DNA of 32,230 bases from assembly GCA_029778515.1 (NCBI GenBank), contig JAKOQD010000058.1:1-32230 (forward strand). Direction: 5' to 3'. The notes under the pieces are model-generated. The model was not told the origin of the DNA. It made no database searches and saw only the letters and a program-made list of their open reading frames with translations. The position numbers and the translations under genes were made by a program. This document shows positions 1 to 7,633 of the stretch, in pieces (the first letter of the stretch is position 1; each line of letters begins with the position of its first letter). Source of the stretch: Actinomycetes bacterium. Its GTDB lineage: Bacteria > Actinomycetota > Actinomycetes > Propionibacteriales > Propionibacteriaceae.

Positions 1-22
1 GGTCGGTGGGCAGGCTTCGCGG

Positions 23-43
23 CCGGCCCAAGCTGCGGGCCGG
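23..43 (-). terminator. Candidate hairpin downstream of the DUF222 gene
   Basis: A perfect 7-bp inverted repeat, CCGGCCC / GGGCCGG with a 7-nt loop, lies 5 nt past the stop codon of the minus-strand DUF222 gene. Its position fits a transcription terminator. There is no U-rich tract after the stem, so it may only stabilise the 3' end or may be chance in GC-rich DNA. Confidence 0.35.
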
Positions 44-48
44 TCGGG

Positions 49-1380
49 TCAAGCCGCTGTTCGCTCGGTGTGCCGGTGGCGGGCGTGTCTGAGCCACACG
101 CCGGCCTGCGGATGCCTGGCAGGTGGGGCGAACTCGGGTAGCCGGTCGGCTTCACTGATCCGAACTTGCCACTGGTCGCGCTGGTAGTACTTGGCTGGTT
201 CGACCAGGCCGTGGTGGTGGTGACACATCAGGACCAGATTCGATAGGGCGGTCAAACCACCCAGCCACCAGGGCACCACGTGATGCGCCTCGCACGCTGA
301 TGGTGGCGTAGTACACCCAGGGAACACGCACCCACCGTCGCGGGCGATCAGCGCCGCCCGCATCGCGGGGGTCACCAGCCGGCGCGAGCGGCCCACATCC
401 AACACCTCGCTACCGCCACGCAGCACCACCGGGATGAGTTCGGCGTCACAACAGGCCTGCCGGAGTTCACCAGCCGACAGCTGAATGCCGTCACCGACCA
501 CCCCGGCGCCAGCAGCACCCTTGCGCAACTGGTCGTAGTCGAGTTTCACGATCACCTTCGCCGTGCCCACACCGGGTTTGGGTTGGGCGGTCGCCGCCTG
601 GCCCAGCAGGTGAGTGAAGGCATCGGCGCGGCGTTGTTCGGGGGTGGCGTTCACGTACAGCGGGTCGCGGGCCTCCACGGCGGTGCGCCGCAACGCTTCG
701 CTGTGCGCGTCGAGCAGGGTGATGAACTGCTCACCGGCCAGCTTGGGCAGACTTCCCGCGAACCGCACCGAACCACCCTGCCGCCAGAACCGCAGCGACC
801 GATTGTGGTGCGCCGCTTCAGCCTCACGCTGCAACTTGGTTTCGAGTAGCTCGTCAGTGTCGGCCGGAGCGACCTTCGCCAGCACTTGAGGAGCAGCCCT
901 GCCCAACGCGTCCGAATCCATGCTGTCGGCCAGGCCCACTAGCAACTCCTCAGCTTGGGCCTGCTGCGCCGCGTCCAGCTGAGCAGCCAATCCGCCAAGC
1001 ACGGTGTTGATCGCCCGCACCTGACCGGTGCCCACCCGTCCAGCAACCGCCGCCTGACCGAGCACTGGATGCGCAGCCAGCTCACTGGCCCGATGCAACG
1101 CACCAGCAGCTTCACGCTTGGTCAGGTTCTGATCGATCGCCAGCCACGTCGAGGTCGGCGTCCCAGCCGAACGCTCCGACGCGTTGGCGCGATCGGCTTT
1201 GGCCAGCAACAGCGAGGCCAGCGCGTCCAGCCGTCCGGTCAGACTGCGGGCCGCGGTGGCCTCACCAAGCAGGGCAGACGGCGTCGCCCCACCCAGATCG
1301 GCATCCACCCGATCCAGGACGGCCCGGAGCTGGCCCAGCGCTGCCGCCACCGGCAACCGATCCCGCTGCTGTTCTTCCAT
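49..1380 (-). CDS. DUF222 / 13E12-repeat family HNH endonuclease-like protein
   Basis: This 443-residue protein has the layout of the actinobacterial 13E12/DUF222 family: a long, mostly helical N-terminal DUF222 region and a C-terminal HNH nuclease domain. The HNH core reads CVFPGC, then EAHHVVPWW, then LSNLVLMCHHHHGLV, near residues 350-395, so the metal-binding His, Asn and Cys positions look intact. A nuclease acting on DNA is likely from the fold; the substrate of this family is unknown. I chose the ATG at 1380. In-frame TTG at 1431 is possible, but a RecA-NDp-type promoter motif places +1 exactly on the ATG, and no Shine-Dalgarno lies in front of it, as expected for a leaderless mRNA. 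It is divergent from the PHP gene at 1527. Such genes are often multicopy; only one copy is seen here. Confidence 0.85.
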   Translation of the reverse strand: MEEQQRDRLPVAAALGQLRAVLDRVDADLGGATPSALLGEATAARSLTGRLDALASLLLAKADRANASERSAGTPTSTWLAIDQNLTKREAAGALHRASELAAHPVLGQAAVAGRVGTGQVRAINTVLGGLAAQLDAAQQAQAEELLVGLADSMDSDALGRAAPQVLAKVAPADTDELLETKLQREAEAAHHNRSLRFWRQGGSVRFAGSLPKLAGEQFITLLDAHSEALRRTAVEARDPLYVNATPEQRRADAFTHLLGQAATAQPKPGVGTAKVIVKLDYDQLRKGAAGAGVVGDGIQLSAGELRQACCDAELIPVVLRGGSEVLDVGRSRRLVTPAMRAALIARDGGCVFPGCTTPPSACEAHHVVPWWLGGLTALSNLVLMCHHHHGLVEPAKYYQRDQWQVRISEADRLPEFAPPARHPQAGVWLRHARHRHTERTAA

Positions 1381-1386
1381 GAACCA

Positions 1387-1409
1387 AGCAAATCGGTCGG
1401 GTCTGACAG
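1387..1409 (-). promoter_or_regulatory. RecA-NDp (PafBC-type) promoter motif for the DUF222 gene
   Basis: On the minus strand the order is CTGTCAGAC, 8 nt, TTTGCT, 6 nt, then the ATG at 1380. The consensus of the RecA-independent damage promoter of actinobacteria is TTGTCRGTG-N8-TANNNT. The core TGTCAG matches; the last three bases of the upstream block (GAC for GTG) and -10 position 2 deviate. Spacing is the same as at the PHP and adnA genes, which raises confidence. Confidence 0.5.
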
Positions 1410-1497
1410 TTTTCGTCCGTCGCAGCGCCAAACCGAGTGTGCGCCCCGATTCTCAGTCAACTTTCAGGAAGCTGGTGTCGAACCCTCACCGGCCCGC

Positions 1498-1520
1498 TTG
1501 TCAGTGGGGCTTGGCAGGAT
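1498..1520 (+). promoter_or_regulatory. RecA-NDp (PafBC-type) promoter motif for the PHP gene
   Basis: TTGTCAGTG at 1498-1506 matches the upstream consensus block exactly. After 8 nt comes CAGGAT (1515-1520) as the -10 element, agreeing with TANNNT at positions 2 and 6. Six bases later the ATG at 1527 begins, so the predicted mRNA is leaderless or nearly so. It lies back to back with the DUF222 promoter. Confidence 0.6.
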
Positions 1521-1526
1521 GTGCAC

Positions 1527-2375
1527 ATGAGGATCGACCTGCACACCCATTCGAACGTCTCGGACGGCACCGACACGCCGGCCGAGCTGGTGGCCAAGGC
1601 GTCCGCCGCGCTGGAGGTGGTGGCACTCACCGACCACGACACGTTCGACGGGCTGGCTGAGGCCGTCGCGGCGGGGGTTCAGGCCGGCGTCGAAGTGCTC
1701 CGCGGCATTGAGATCTCGGCCCAGCACCGTGGTGCCTCGGTGCACCTCTTGGGCTACGGCTGCCTGGCGGACGCGCCGGGGCTCGCTGCCGAACTGGCCC
1801 ACGTCCGCGAAGGCCGGGCGCAACGGGTGCCGGCGATGCTCGCCAACCTGGCGCGCTACGGCATGCCAGTTCCGGTCGACGTGCTGGCCAGGCAGGTCGG
1901 CGACAGCCCTTCGGTCGGACGTCCGCATCTCGCGGACGCGATGGTCGAACTCGGTTATGTCGCCGACCGCAGGGAGGCGTTCGACAACTGGCTGGCCGAT
2001 GACAAGCCGATCTTCGTGCATCGCTACGCCACCGAGCTGAAGACCGCGCTCCGCCTGATCCGGCAAGCCGGGGGAGTGGCTTTGGTCGCCCATCCCTGGG
2101 GACGGGGCAGTCGTGCTCAGCTGCCGCCCGAGTTACTGGCCGAGCTGGCCGCGTCCGACCTGTTGGACGGAGTTGAGGTCGACCACCAGGACCATGACCA
2201 GGCCACGCGTGCAGACCTGCGCGCGCTCGCTGCGGAACTCGGCCTGCTGGCCACCGGCTCGTCCGACTATCACGGTGCCGGCAAGCAGGAACACGATCTG
2301 GGCTGCAACCTCACCGCGCCGGAGGTGCTCACCGAAATCCGGCGACGGGTAGCCGAGCGAGGTGGCCGGCTGTAG
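1527..2375 (+). CDS. PHP-domain phosphoesterase (TrpH / RNase AM-like)
   Basis: The 282-residue product begins MRIDLHTHSNVSDGTDTP, the first PHP-domain motif with its HxH metal ligands. It continues with LTDHDTFDGL (second motif, near residue 38), IEISAQH, a central region with SVGRPHLADAM, then VALVAHPWG (near 190) and GSSDYHG (near 249). All the usual His/Asp metal ligands of the family are present. Length and motif order fit the group that includes E. coli TrpH/YciV (RNase AM), which removes 5' nucleotides from short RNAs or dephosphorylates 3',5'-bisphosphates. The exact substrate here is inferred. An upstream in-frame start at 1437 exists, but the ATG at 1527 opens directly on the conserved motif and sits at the predicted +1 of a damage-type promoter. 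trpS follows 48 nt downstream on the same strand and may be partly co-transcribed. Confidence 0.85.
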   Translation: MRIDLHTHSNVSDGTDTPAELVAKASAALEVVALTDHDTFDGLAEAVAAGVQAGVEVLRGIEISAQHRGASVHLLGYGCLADAPGLAAELAHVREGRAQRVPAMLANLARYGMPVPVDVLARQVGDSPSVGRPHLADAMVELGYVADRREAFDNWLADDKPIFVHRYATELKTALRLIRQAGGVALVAHPWGRGSRAQLPPELLAELAASDLLDGVEVDHQDHDQATRADLRALAAELGLLATGSSDYHGAGKQEHDLGCNLTAPEVLTEIRRRVAERGGRL

Positions 2376-2423
2376 CGGTGTAAAGTCACTCGTCGATCCC
2401 ACGACCGAAAAGGCAGTGCACTG

Positions 2424-3536
2424 ATGACCGACCAGCCCGTCGACGCCGGGGACCAGCTAGCCGCATCCACTTCGGAGGCGTCGCTGCGCCGCACCGAGGC
2501 GCGCAGCGCCGAGATCGAGGCCCAGATCGCCAAGGATCCGTCCGGCTTCCGCGTGATGACCGGCGACCGGCCCACCGGCAACCTGCATCTTGGCCACTAC
2601 TTCGGTTCGCTGGCGAACCGCGTCCGCATCCAGGACGCGGGGGTCGAAACCTTCATCCTGATCGCCGACTACCAGGTGATCACCGACCGCGACGGCACCG
2701 GGCCGATCCGCGAGCGGGTGCTGGGGATGCTGGCCGATTACCTGGCGATCGGCCTCGACCCGTCCCGCACCACCATCTACGCGCACTCCGCGGTGCCTGC
2801 CCTGAACCAACTGCTGCTGCCGTTCCTCTCCCTGGTGACGGACGCGGAATTGCGCCGCAACCCCACGGTCAAGGCCGAACTCGAAGCCACCGGCGACCGG
2901 CCGATGTCCGGCCTGCTGCTCACCTATCCGGTGCACCAGGCCGCGGACATCCTGTTCTGCAAGGCCAACCTGGTGCCGGTGGGCAAGGATCAGCTGCCGC
3001 ACCTTGAGCAGACCCGGGTGGTGGCGCGGCGTTTCGACGAGCGTTACGGCCGGGTCGACCCCGCCCGTCCGATCTTCCCGCAGGCGGACGCGCTGCTGTC
3101 GAAGGCCTCGACGGTGCTCGGCCTTGATGGCACGAAGATGAGCAAGACCAAGGGCAACGTCATTGAGATCGGGATGGACGCCGACACGACCGCGAAGCTG
3201 ATCAAGCGCGCCGTGACCGACTCTGACCGGTTCATCACCTACGACCCGGCGAACCGCCCGGAGGTGTCGAACCTGGTGCTGCTGGTGTCGCTGTGCACCG
3301 GACGCGAACCGATCGAGATCGCCGGGGAGATCGGCGACGGTGGTGGCGGCGGCCTGAAGAAGCTGGTCACCGAGTCCGTCAACGAGTTCTTCGCACCGAT
3401 CCGTGCGCGCCGAGCTGAACTGGTCGCCGACCCCGGTTACCTGCTCGACGTGCTGCGCCGTGGAAACGCCCACGCCAACGAGATCGGCAATGCCACCCTC
3501 GATGAGGTGCGAGCCGCGATGAACATGACCTACTGA
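2424..3536 (+). CDS. trpS: Tryptophan--tRNA ligase
   Basis: A 370-residue class I aminoacyl-tRNA synthetase that charges tRNA(Trp) in the cytoplasm. The HIGH signature is HLGH at residues 55-58 within GNLHLGHYFGSL, and the KMSKS loop is KMSKT at 238-242. Other TrpRS landmarks are LLTYPVHQAADILFC, KDQLPHLEQTR and the C-terminal anticodon-side helices. The protein carries about 42 residues before the first strand (GFRVMTGDRP), longer than the compact TrpRS type that begins just before that strand. Together with the sequence around HYFGSLANRV this suggests the second actinobacterial TrpRS lineage; I cannot tell whether another trpS exists elsewhere. Start: ATG at 2424 preceded by AAAAGG about 10 nt upstream. 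A strong hairpin terminator follows. Confidence 0.93.
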   Translation: MTDQPVDAGDQLAASTSEASLRRTEARSAEIEAQIAKDPSGFRVMTGDRPTGNLHLGHYFGSLANRVRIQDAGVETFILIADYQVITDRDGTGPIRERVLGMLADYLAIGLDPSRTTIYAHSAVPALNQLLLPFLSLVTDAELRRNPTVKAELEATGDRPMSGLLLTYPVHQAADILFCKANLVPVGKDQLPHLEQTRVVARRFDERYGRVDPARPIFPQADALLSKASTVLGLDGTKMSKTKGNVIEIGMDADTTAKLIKRAVTDSDRFITYDPANRPEVSNLVLLVSLCTGREPIEIAGEIGDGGGGGLKKLVTESVNEFFAPIRARRAELVADPGYLLDVLRRGNAHANEIGNATLDEVRAAMNMTY

Positions 3537-3564
3537 CCAGTTCGGCGACAGCGCCTGGAGGTAA

Positions 3565-3602
3565 GAAAGTGGGGCCGGATCTTTCGATCCGGCCCCACTT
3601 TC
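3565..3602. terminator. Bidirectional intrinsic terminator between trpS and the helicase gene
   Basis: A perfect 17-bp inverted repeat with a TTTC loop lies between the convergent genes. The left arm (3565-3581) starts GAAAG and the right arm (3586-3602) ends CTTTC, so each strand ends its stem with a short T run. The structure starts 28 nt past the trpS stop and ends 4 nt before the helicase stop codon, so it can serve both genes. Confidence 0.88.
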
Positions 3603-3606
3603 GCGA

Positions 3607-5142
3607 TCAGGAGGCGCTTTCCGGCTGATTCTCGGCCGATCCACCGCCGGAGCGGCGACGCCGGCGGCGACGCGGACGGCTGGCCTCGCCATCCGCAGCG
3701 GTCGCGGGCTGGGCATCCGCAGCTTCGACCGGCACGGTCTCGACCGCCCCGTCCACGGGCTCGCCGTTGCGCAGCCGACGACGGTTGCGCAACGGCTGGT
3801 CACCGCGGTCTTTGTGGTGACCGTGCTTGTCTCGATCGCGCTTGTCGTGGCCGTGCTTGTGGCCCTTGTGCTCGGCCGACGACTCACGCGGGGCGGCGTC
3901 CTTGAGTCGGCCCTTCGTGCCTTCAGGAATCTCTAGGTCACTGAACAGATGCGCGGACGTGGAGTAGGTCTCCTGCGGCTCCGGAAAGTCGAGTTCGAGC
4001 GCCTTGTTGATCACCTTCCAGCGGGTGATGTCAGCCCAGTCGACAAAAGTCACCGCGATGCCCTTGGCGCCGGCGCGGCCCGTCCGGCCGATCCTGTGCA
4101 CGTAGGTCATCTCCGAGTCAGGGCACTCGTAGTTGATCACGTGGCTGACGTCGGTGATGTCGATGCCGCGCGCGGCCACGTCGGTGGCTACCAGCACCGA
4201 CACCTTGCCCTCACGGAACTTCTTCAGCGCCTTCTCGCGGGCGACCTGGTTCAGATCGCCGTGAATCGAGGTCGCCTCGAAGCCGCGGTCGACCAATTCG
4301 TCGGCCAGGCGCTGGGCGGCCCGCTTGGTGCGGGTGAAGATCATGGTGCGAGTGCAGCTCGGCGCCTGCAGGATGCGCCCGACGATCTCGGGCTTGTCCA
4401 GATCGTGCGCCTGGTAGATGAACTGGGTGGTGTCCGGCACGGTCAGTTGGGCGTCGTGCGTCTCCGCGCGGACGTTCACCGGCTGGTTCAGGTGCATTCG
4501 GGCCAGCGCGACGATCGCGGCCGGCATCGTGGCGGAGAACAGCAGTGTCTGCCGCGACTTAGGCGTCTTGGCGATCAGCCGCTCCACGTCGGGCAGGAAT
4601 CCGAGGTCGAGCATCTCGTCGGCCTCGTCCAGCACCAGCACCTTCACCTGCGAAAGGTCGAGGGAGCGCCGGTTGGCCAGGTCGAGTAGGCGTCCGGGGG
4701 TGCCCACTACCACGTCCACGCCGTCGGTGAGGGTCTCCAGCTGGCTCTCGTAACCGACGCCGCCGTAGACGGTCAACACCCGCGCGCGGCGGACGGACGA
4801 TGCGTCCGCCAGGTCACGGGTGACCTGCAGCGCGAGCTCGCGGGTCGGGCACATCACCAGCGCCTGCGGTGCGCCCGGCTTGACCAGATCGGCGTAGCCG
4901 GGATCGGTCGGGACGGCGATCCGCTGCAGCAGGCTGACGCCGAACGCGAGGGTCTTGCCGGTTCCCGTGCGGGCCTGGCCGATCATGTCGGTGCCGCCAA
5001 TGGCGATCGGAATCGCGAGGGACTGGATGCGGAACGGGTTGACGATGCCCAGTTTGGCCAGAGCTTCGGTGATCTCGGGAATGACGCCCAGGTCGGCGAA
5101 CGTGTGTTCGGCGTCGGCCTGAGGCAGGTTTGTCTCGGTCAG
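3607..5142 (-). CDS. DEAD-box ATP-dependent RNA helicase
   Basis: About 511 residues. The order is a Q motif (FADLG ... NPFRIQ), Walker A ARTGTGKT, PTRELALQ, GG, TPGRLLDL, VLDEADEML, LFSATMP, then the second RecA-like domain with TRTKRAAQ, VATDVAARGID and HRIGRTGR. A basic, low-complexity tail (many His, Lys, Arg, ending in a run of eight Arg and SGGG) follows and probably binds RNA. The protein unwinds or remodels RNA in the cytoplasm (RhlE/DeaD-type role). The start is a problem. The Q motif lies upstream of the first in-frame ATG (4986), yet the frame back to its stop at 5259 holds no ATG, GTG or TTG. The best candidate is CTG at 5142 (giving an N-terminus like (M)TETNLPQ), with AAGAAGG a suitable 7 nt upstream. 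A base error or a frameshift joining the ATG at 5159 is the alternative. Gene identity is secure; the start is not. Confidence 0.88.
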   Translation of the reverse strand: MTETNLPQADAEHTFADLGVIPEITEALAKLGIVNPFRIQSLAIPIAIGGTDMIGQARTGTGKTLAFGVSLLQRIAVPTDPGYADLVKPGAPQALVMCPTRELALQVTRDLADASSVRRARVLTVYGGVGYESQLETLTDGVDVVVGTPGRLLDLANRRSLDLSQVKVLVLDEADEMLDLGFLPDVERLIAKTPKSRQTLLFSATMPAAIVALARMHLNQPVNVRAETHDAQLTVPDTTQFIYQAHDLDKPEIVGRILQAPSCTRTMIFTRTKRAAQRLADELVDRGFEATSIHGDLNQVAREKALKKFREGKVSVLVATDVAARGIDITDVSHVINYECPDSEMTYVHRIGRTGRAGAKGIAVTFVDWADITRWKVINKALELDFPEPQETYSTSAHLFSDLEIPEGTKGRLKDAAPRESSAEHKGHKHGHDKRDRDKHGHHKDRGDQPLRNRRRLRNGEPVDGAVETVPVEAADAQPATAADGEASRPRRRRRRRSGGGSAENQPESAS

Positions 5143-5159
5143 GATCTTGCCTTCTTCAT
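5139..5159 (-). other. Six-codon micro-ORF ending at the helicase start
   Basis: ATG at 5159 opens a frame of six codons (MKKARS) whose TGA overlaps the proposed CTG start of the helicase as CTGA. It could be a translated leader that couples to the helicase, the true start separated by a -1 frame difference, or chance. The purine-rich AAGAAGG inside it would be the ribosome-binding site for the CTG. Confidence 0.2.
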
Positions 5160-5335
5160 TGACTGCAGCCCAGCAGGCGCAGTGAGTCTCGGTCCGCCGG
5201 CGGCAGGGTGGCGCCGCTCCAGGCAGGCTCGCACTTTGGTGTGCGGCAGGCTCAGTCTAGCGGCAGCGCCACGGTTGGCGGGACTCGGGCACTGTACGAG
5301 TGCACGGAGCCCCGTCAACTGGGCGCTACCCAGGT

Positions 5336-6207
5336 TCACCAGGCGTCCGCCAGTAGGTCGGCGAAGAGTTCCTCCGGATCGACCGGCAGACCCCGGGAGG
5401 TGAACCAGGTCGCTGTGTTGACACAATCGCGATGCAGGAAGTCGAGCGCGTTCGGGTTGGCCACTAGATCGACCAGTTGCGGCACTTCGATGATCACCAG
5501 ACGCGGCTCGGCTGCGTCCGGTTAGGCCACGAGCAGGTTGTACGGGCTGAGGTCGCCGTGCACGACGCCGATCGCGGTCATGGCCTGCATGGCTGCAACC
5601 AACTGCTCGAACAGCGGTCCCGTCCAGCTGGACGGGTAGGGCACCGGCACACCAGCCGTGAAGAGCCGGTTCAGCGCCGCCCACTCCGCGGCTGCCCACA
5701 GCCCGGCGGCGACGGACCTGCCATAGGCGGTCCCGGCGGTCAGGGCTCTGGAGTCGCGGCTGTTCCGGACGCGGCGGCCCTCGGTGTAACCGGCGTCCCG
5801 GTGGAACATCCGATGCTCGCTGTTGCGGTAGCGCTTGGCCGCCAGCAGGCAGTTGGACGCGGGCTCGCCGGGAACGGCACGCTGCAACAGGATGACATCG
5901 GCCTCCTTGCCGGTCTTGAGCACGCCAAGGTCGGTGTCGATAGCTGCGGCCGAGGTGACCAGCCACTCCGGCTACGGCTCCGGGCCACGGCAGGATCGCT
6001 CGACGCATTGCCACGTGGACCAGCGTTGATTGGCGCTCAGGTCTTCGCTGAGCGCGCGATTGTTCAGGGTTTCCCAGTCGATGGGACGGTACTGCGTTCT
6101 GGCAAGGGTGTTTTCTCTCTGGAGAGAGGCACCCGGGTAAAACCTCAGACCTCGGGAGCCTCGACTGAAGGGGCGTTGGCGAACGTCCCCAGCACGGTGG
6201 GTGACAT
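5336..6207 (-). pseudogene. Decayed RIO-family atypical protein kinase
   Basis: Pieces of an actinobacterial RIO1-like kinase can be read across this stretch: QRWSTW near the N-terminus, VLKTGKEADV, LLAAKRYR (ATP-binding Lys), EHRMFHRDAGYTEGRRVR, VHGDLSPYN (catalytic loop), then VPQLVDLVANPNALDFLHRD and a plausible C-terminus ending at 5336. The frame is broken several times. TAG at 5974-5972 stands where the family has a coding residue between GPEP and PEWLVT. TAA at 5524-5522 follows LSPYNLLVA, and homologous sequence resumes in the same frame after it. Near 5612-5640 one base seems lost (PVQLDGT is read in another frame) and the segment up to FEQL is missing. The metal-binding Asp of IIDLPQ reads IIEVPQ. 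A good ribosome-binding site (AGGAGG, 7 nt before ATG 6207) remains but yields only 20 codons before TGA. It lies 42 nt after apbE, at the tail of that operon. Confidence 0.85.
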
Positions 6208-6249
6208 CTCGCGACCTCCTGTCAGGCGAGTGGCGCGATCAGCGCCGAA

Positions 6250-7083
6250 TCAACGTGCCACGCTCGCTTGGGCCCGGATAGGGCCCGCAGTGCCGGGTGC
6301 CGCAACTGTGCTGATCCGGTCCTCGCGGTCCACCAACACCGCGGCATGGCCTTCCAGAGTGGCCAGCCAGGGCAGTGCCCGGCCTCCCTTGACGAAGGCA
6401 GCGGTGGCGTAGACGTCGGCCCAGGTGAGTTCCGGGCCGATCAGGGTCGCCGACAGCAGCCCGGTCGCGGGAGCTCCGGTGCGGGGGTCGGCGATGTGCT
6501 CCCCGCGTGCTGCCGTGCCGGAGGTGGCCACCGCACCGGTACGTAGGCATAGCGTGCGCAGCATCCTCGAGCGGTCGCGGGGATCCTCGATCGCGATCAC
6601 CCAGTCGGGGGTGTCGGTACGAGTGCTGTGCACGGCGATGTCACCGCCGGCGTTGGCCAGGGCGTCGTGCCGGCCGTGGTCAGCCAGCCGGGTGGTCAGC
6701 ACGTCGAAGGCCTGTTGCACCGCCCAGCCTTTGACCAGTCCGGTCGGGTCGAAGCGGATGCGTCCGTCGGGGCCGGGGCGCCACGCCGAGAAAGCGCCGC
6801 CGGTGCGTTGTCCGGCCAGCTCGCAGAGCGCGGCGACCTGCCGAATCCGGGGATGGGCGTTGCGGAGCTGGTCGCGTCCGTCGCGAATCCGGCTGACCGG
6901 GCTGTCCGGCTTCCAGGTGCTGAACATGGCGTCGTCAGCGCGCAGGGCGGCGAAGGCGTCGGTGACCAGGCCGGCGATCGCGTCCGAGCCAGCCTCCGGG
7001 CCACGGACATGAATGCTGATCGGCAGGCCCATGATCTGCTCGACGAAGGCTCGCCGGGGCAGGTCGGTGACGGTGACGCTCAT
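6250..7083 (-). CDS. apbE: FAD:protein FMN transferase (ApbE family)
   Basis: A 277-residue ApbE-fold protein. ApbE enzymes cleave FAD and attach FMN through a phosphoester bond to Thr/Ser of target proteins outside the cytoplasmic membrane. Visible family features are MFSTWKPDSPVSRI near residue 55, RFDPTGLVKGWAV (FAD site), NAGGDIAV, the TSGTAARGEHIADPRTG segment and the C-terminal TWADVYATAAFVKG with its metal-binding Asp and Thr. No signal peptide or lipobox is obvious, so export is unproven. The ATG at 7083 overlaps the stop of the FMN-binding protein gene as ATGA, which implies translational coupling and makes that protein the obvious substrate. Confidence 0.9.
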   Translation of the reverse strand: MSVTVTDLPRRAFVEQIMGLPISIHVRGPEAGSDAIAGLVTDAFAALRADDAMFSTWKPDSPVSRIRDGRDQLRNAHPRIRQVAALCELAGQRTGGAFSAWRPGPDGRIRFDPTGLVKGWAVQQAFDVLTTRLADHGRHDALANAGGDIAVHSTRTDTPDWVIAIEDPRDRSRMLRTLCLRTGAVATSGTAARGEHIADPRTGAPATGLLSATLIGPELTWADVYATAAFVKGGRALPWLATLEGHAAVLVDREDRISTVAAPGTAGPIRAQASVAR

Positions 7084-7607
7084 CCGAGGTGGGCCGCGTC
7101 GAGGGCCGACTGCAACGACTCGATGTAGCCGTCGCTGGTGACCGTGGCGCCGGAAATCGCATCGATTCTGGCCGACTGTGCCGCGACGGCCTCGGCGTTC
7201 AGCTTCGGGATCGCGTAGGCGTTGATCTGCTGGTCTTTGCGGTTCTCGGTCGGGTACTCGATCGCGGCAGCCTTGGTGATCTTGCCGTCCACCACCGTGA
7301 TCTGCACCTGGACGGTTCCCCAGTGGGTCTCGACGGCGTCACCGGTGTAGGTGCCGGAGCTTCCGGACGCAGCCGACGATGATTCGGTAGCCGAGGCCGG
7401 TTCCGGCGCCGCTGTCGATTCGGACGCGTCCGGGGCCGACCCCGAAGCCTCGGCAGCGTTCGGGGTGGACGGCGCGGACTGCTCGGTGCCGACGTCGGTG
7501 GCAGGTTCGGTGGCCTCGGTTGCCTGGCTGTTGGTGCTGGTGTGATAGCTGAACAGCAGCACCAGGCCGCTGATCGTGCTCATCACAGCGACGATGATCT
7601 TGCGCAT
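7080..7607 (-). CDS. Membrane-anchored FMN-binding domain protein
   Basis: 175 residues. The N-terminus has a short basic start and one hydrophobic segment (about residues 3-20, IIVAVMSTISGLVLLFSY), which anchors or exports it. A 70-residue linker rich in Ala, Ser, Pro, Thr and Glu follows. The C-terminal FMN-binding domain starts near GTYTGDAV and contains DAISGATVTSDGY, the flavinylation motif (SGAT) whose Thr receives FMN from ApbE. The domain should sit outside the membrane and pass electrons from the neighbouring ferric-reductase-like protein to an external acceptor. Start: ATG at 7607, after a weak purine-rich site. The 3' end overlaps apbE by 4 nt. The final acceptor cannot be read from sequence. 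Confidence 0.9.
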   Translation of the reverse strand: MRKIIVAVMSTISGLVLLFSYHTSTNSQATEATEPATDVGTEQSAPSTPNAAEASGSAPDASESTAAPEPASATESSSAASGSSGTYTGDAVETHWGTVQVQITVVDGKITKAAAIEYPTENRKDQQINAYAIPKLNAEAVAAQSARIDAISGATVTSDGYIESLQSALDAAHLG

Positions 7608-7633
7608 TGGTTCTCTCTCTCAGGATTGCTGAT

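Noticed and set aside
1381..1431. TTG start at 1431 for the DUF222 protein
   Set aside because: It would put the promoter motif inside the coding region; ATG 1380 fits the motif geometry shared with two other genes.
5289..5303. Hairpin GCACT-GTACG-AGTGC after the RIO pseudogene
   Set aside because: Only 5 bp with no T run; too weak to call a terminator.
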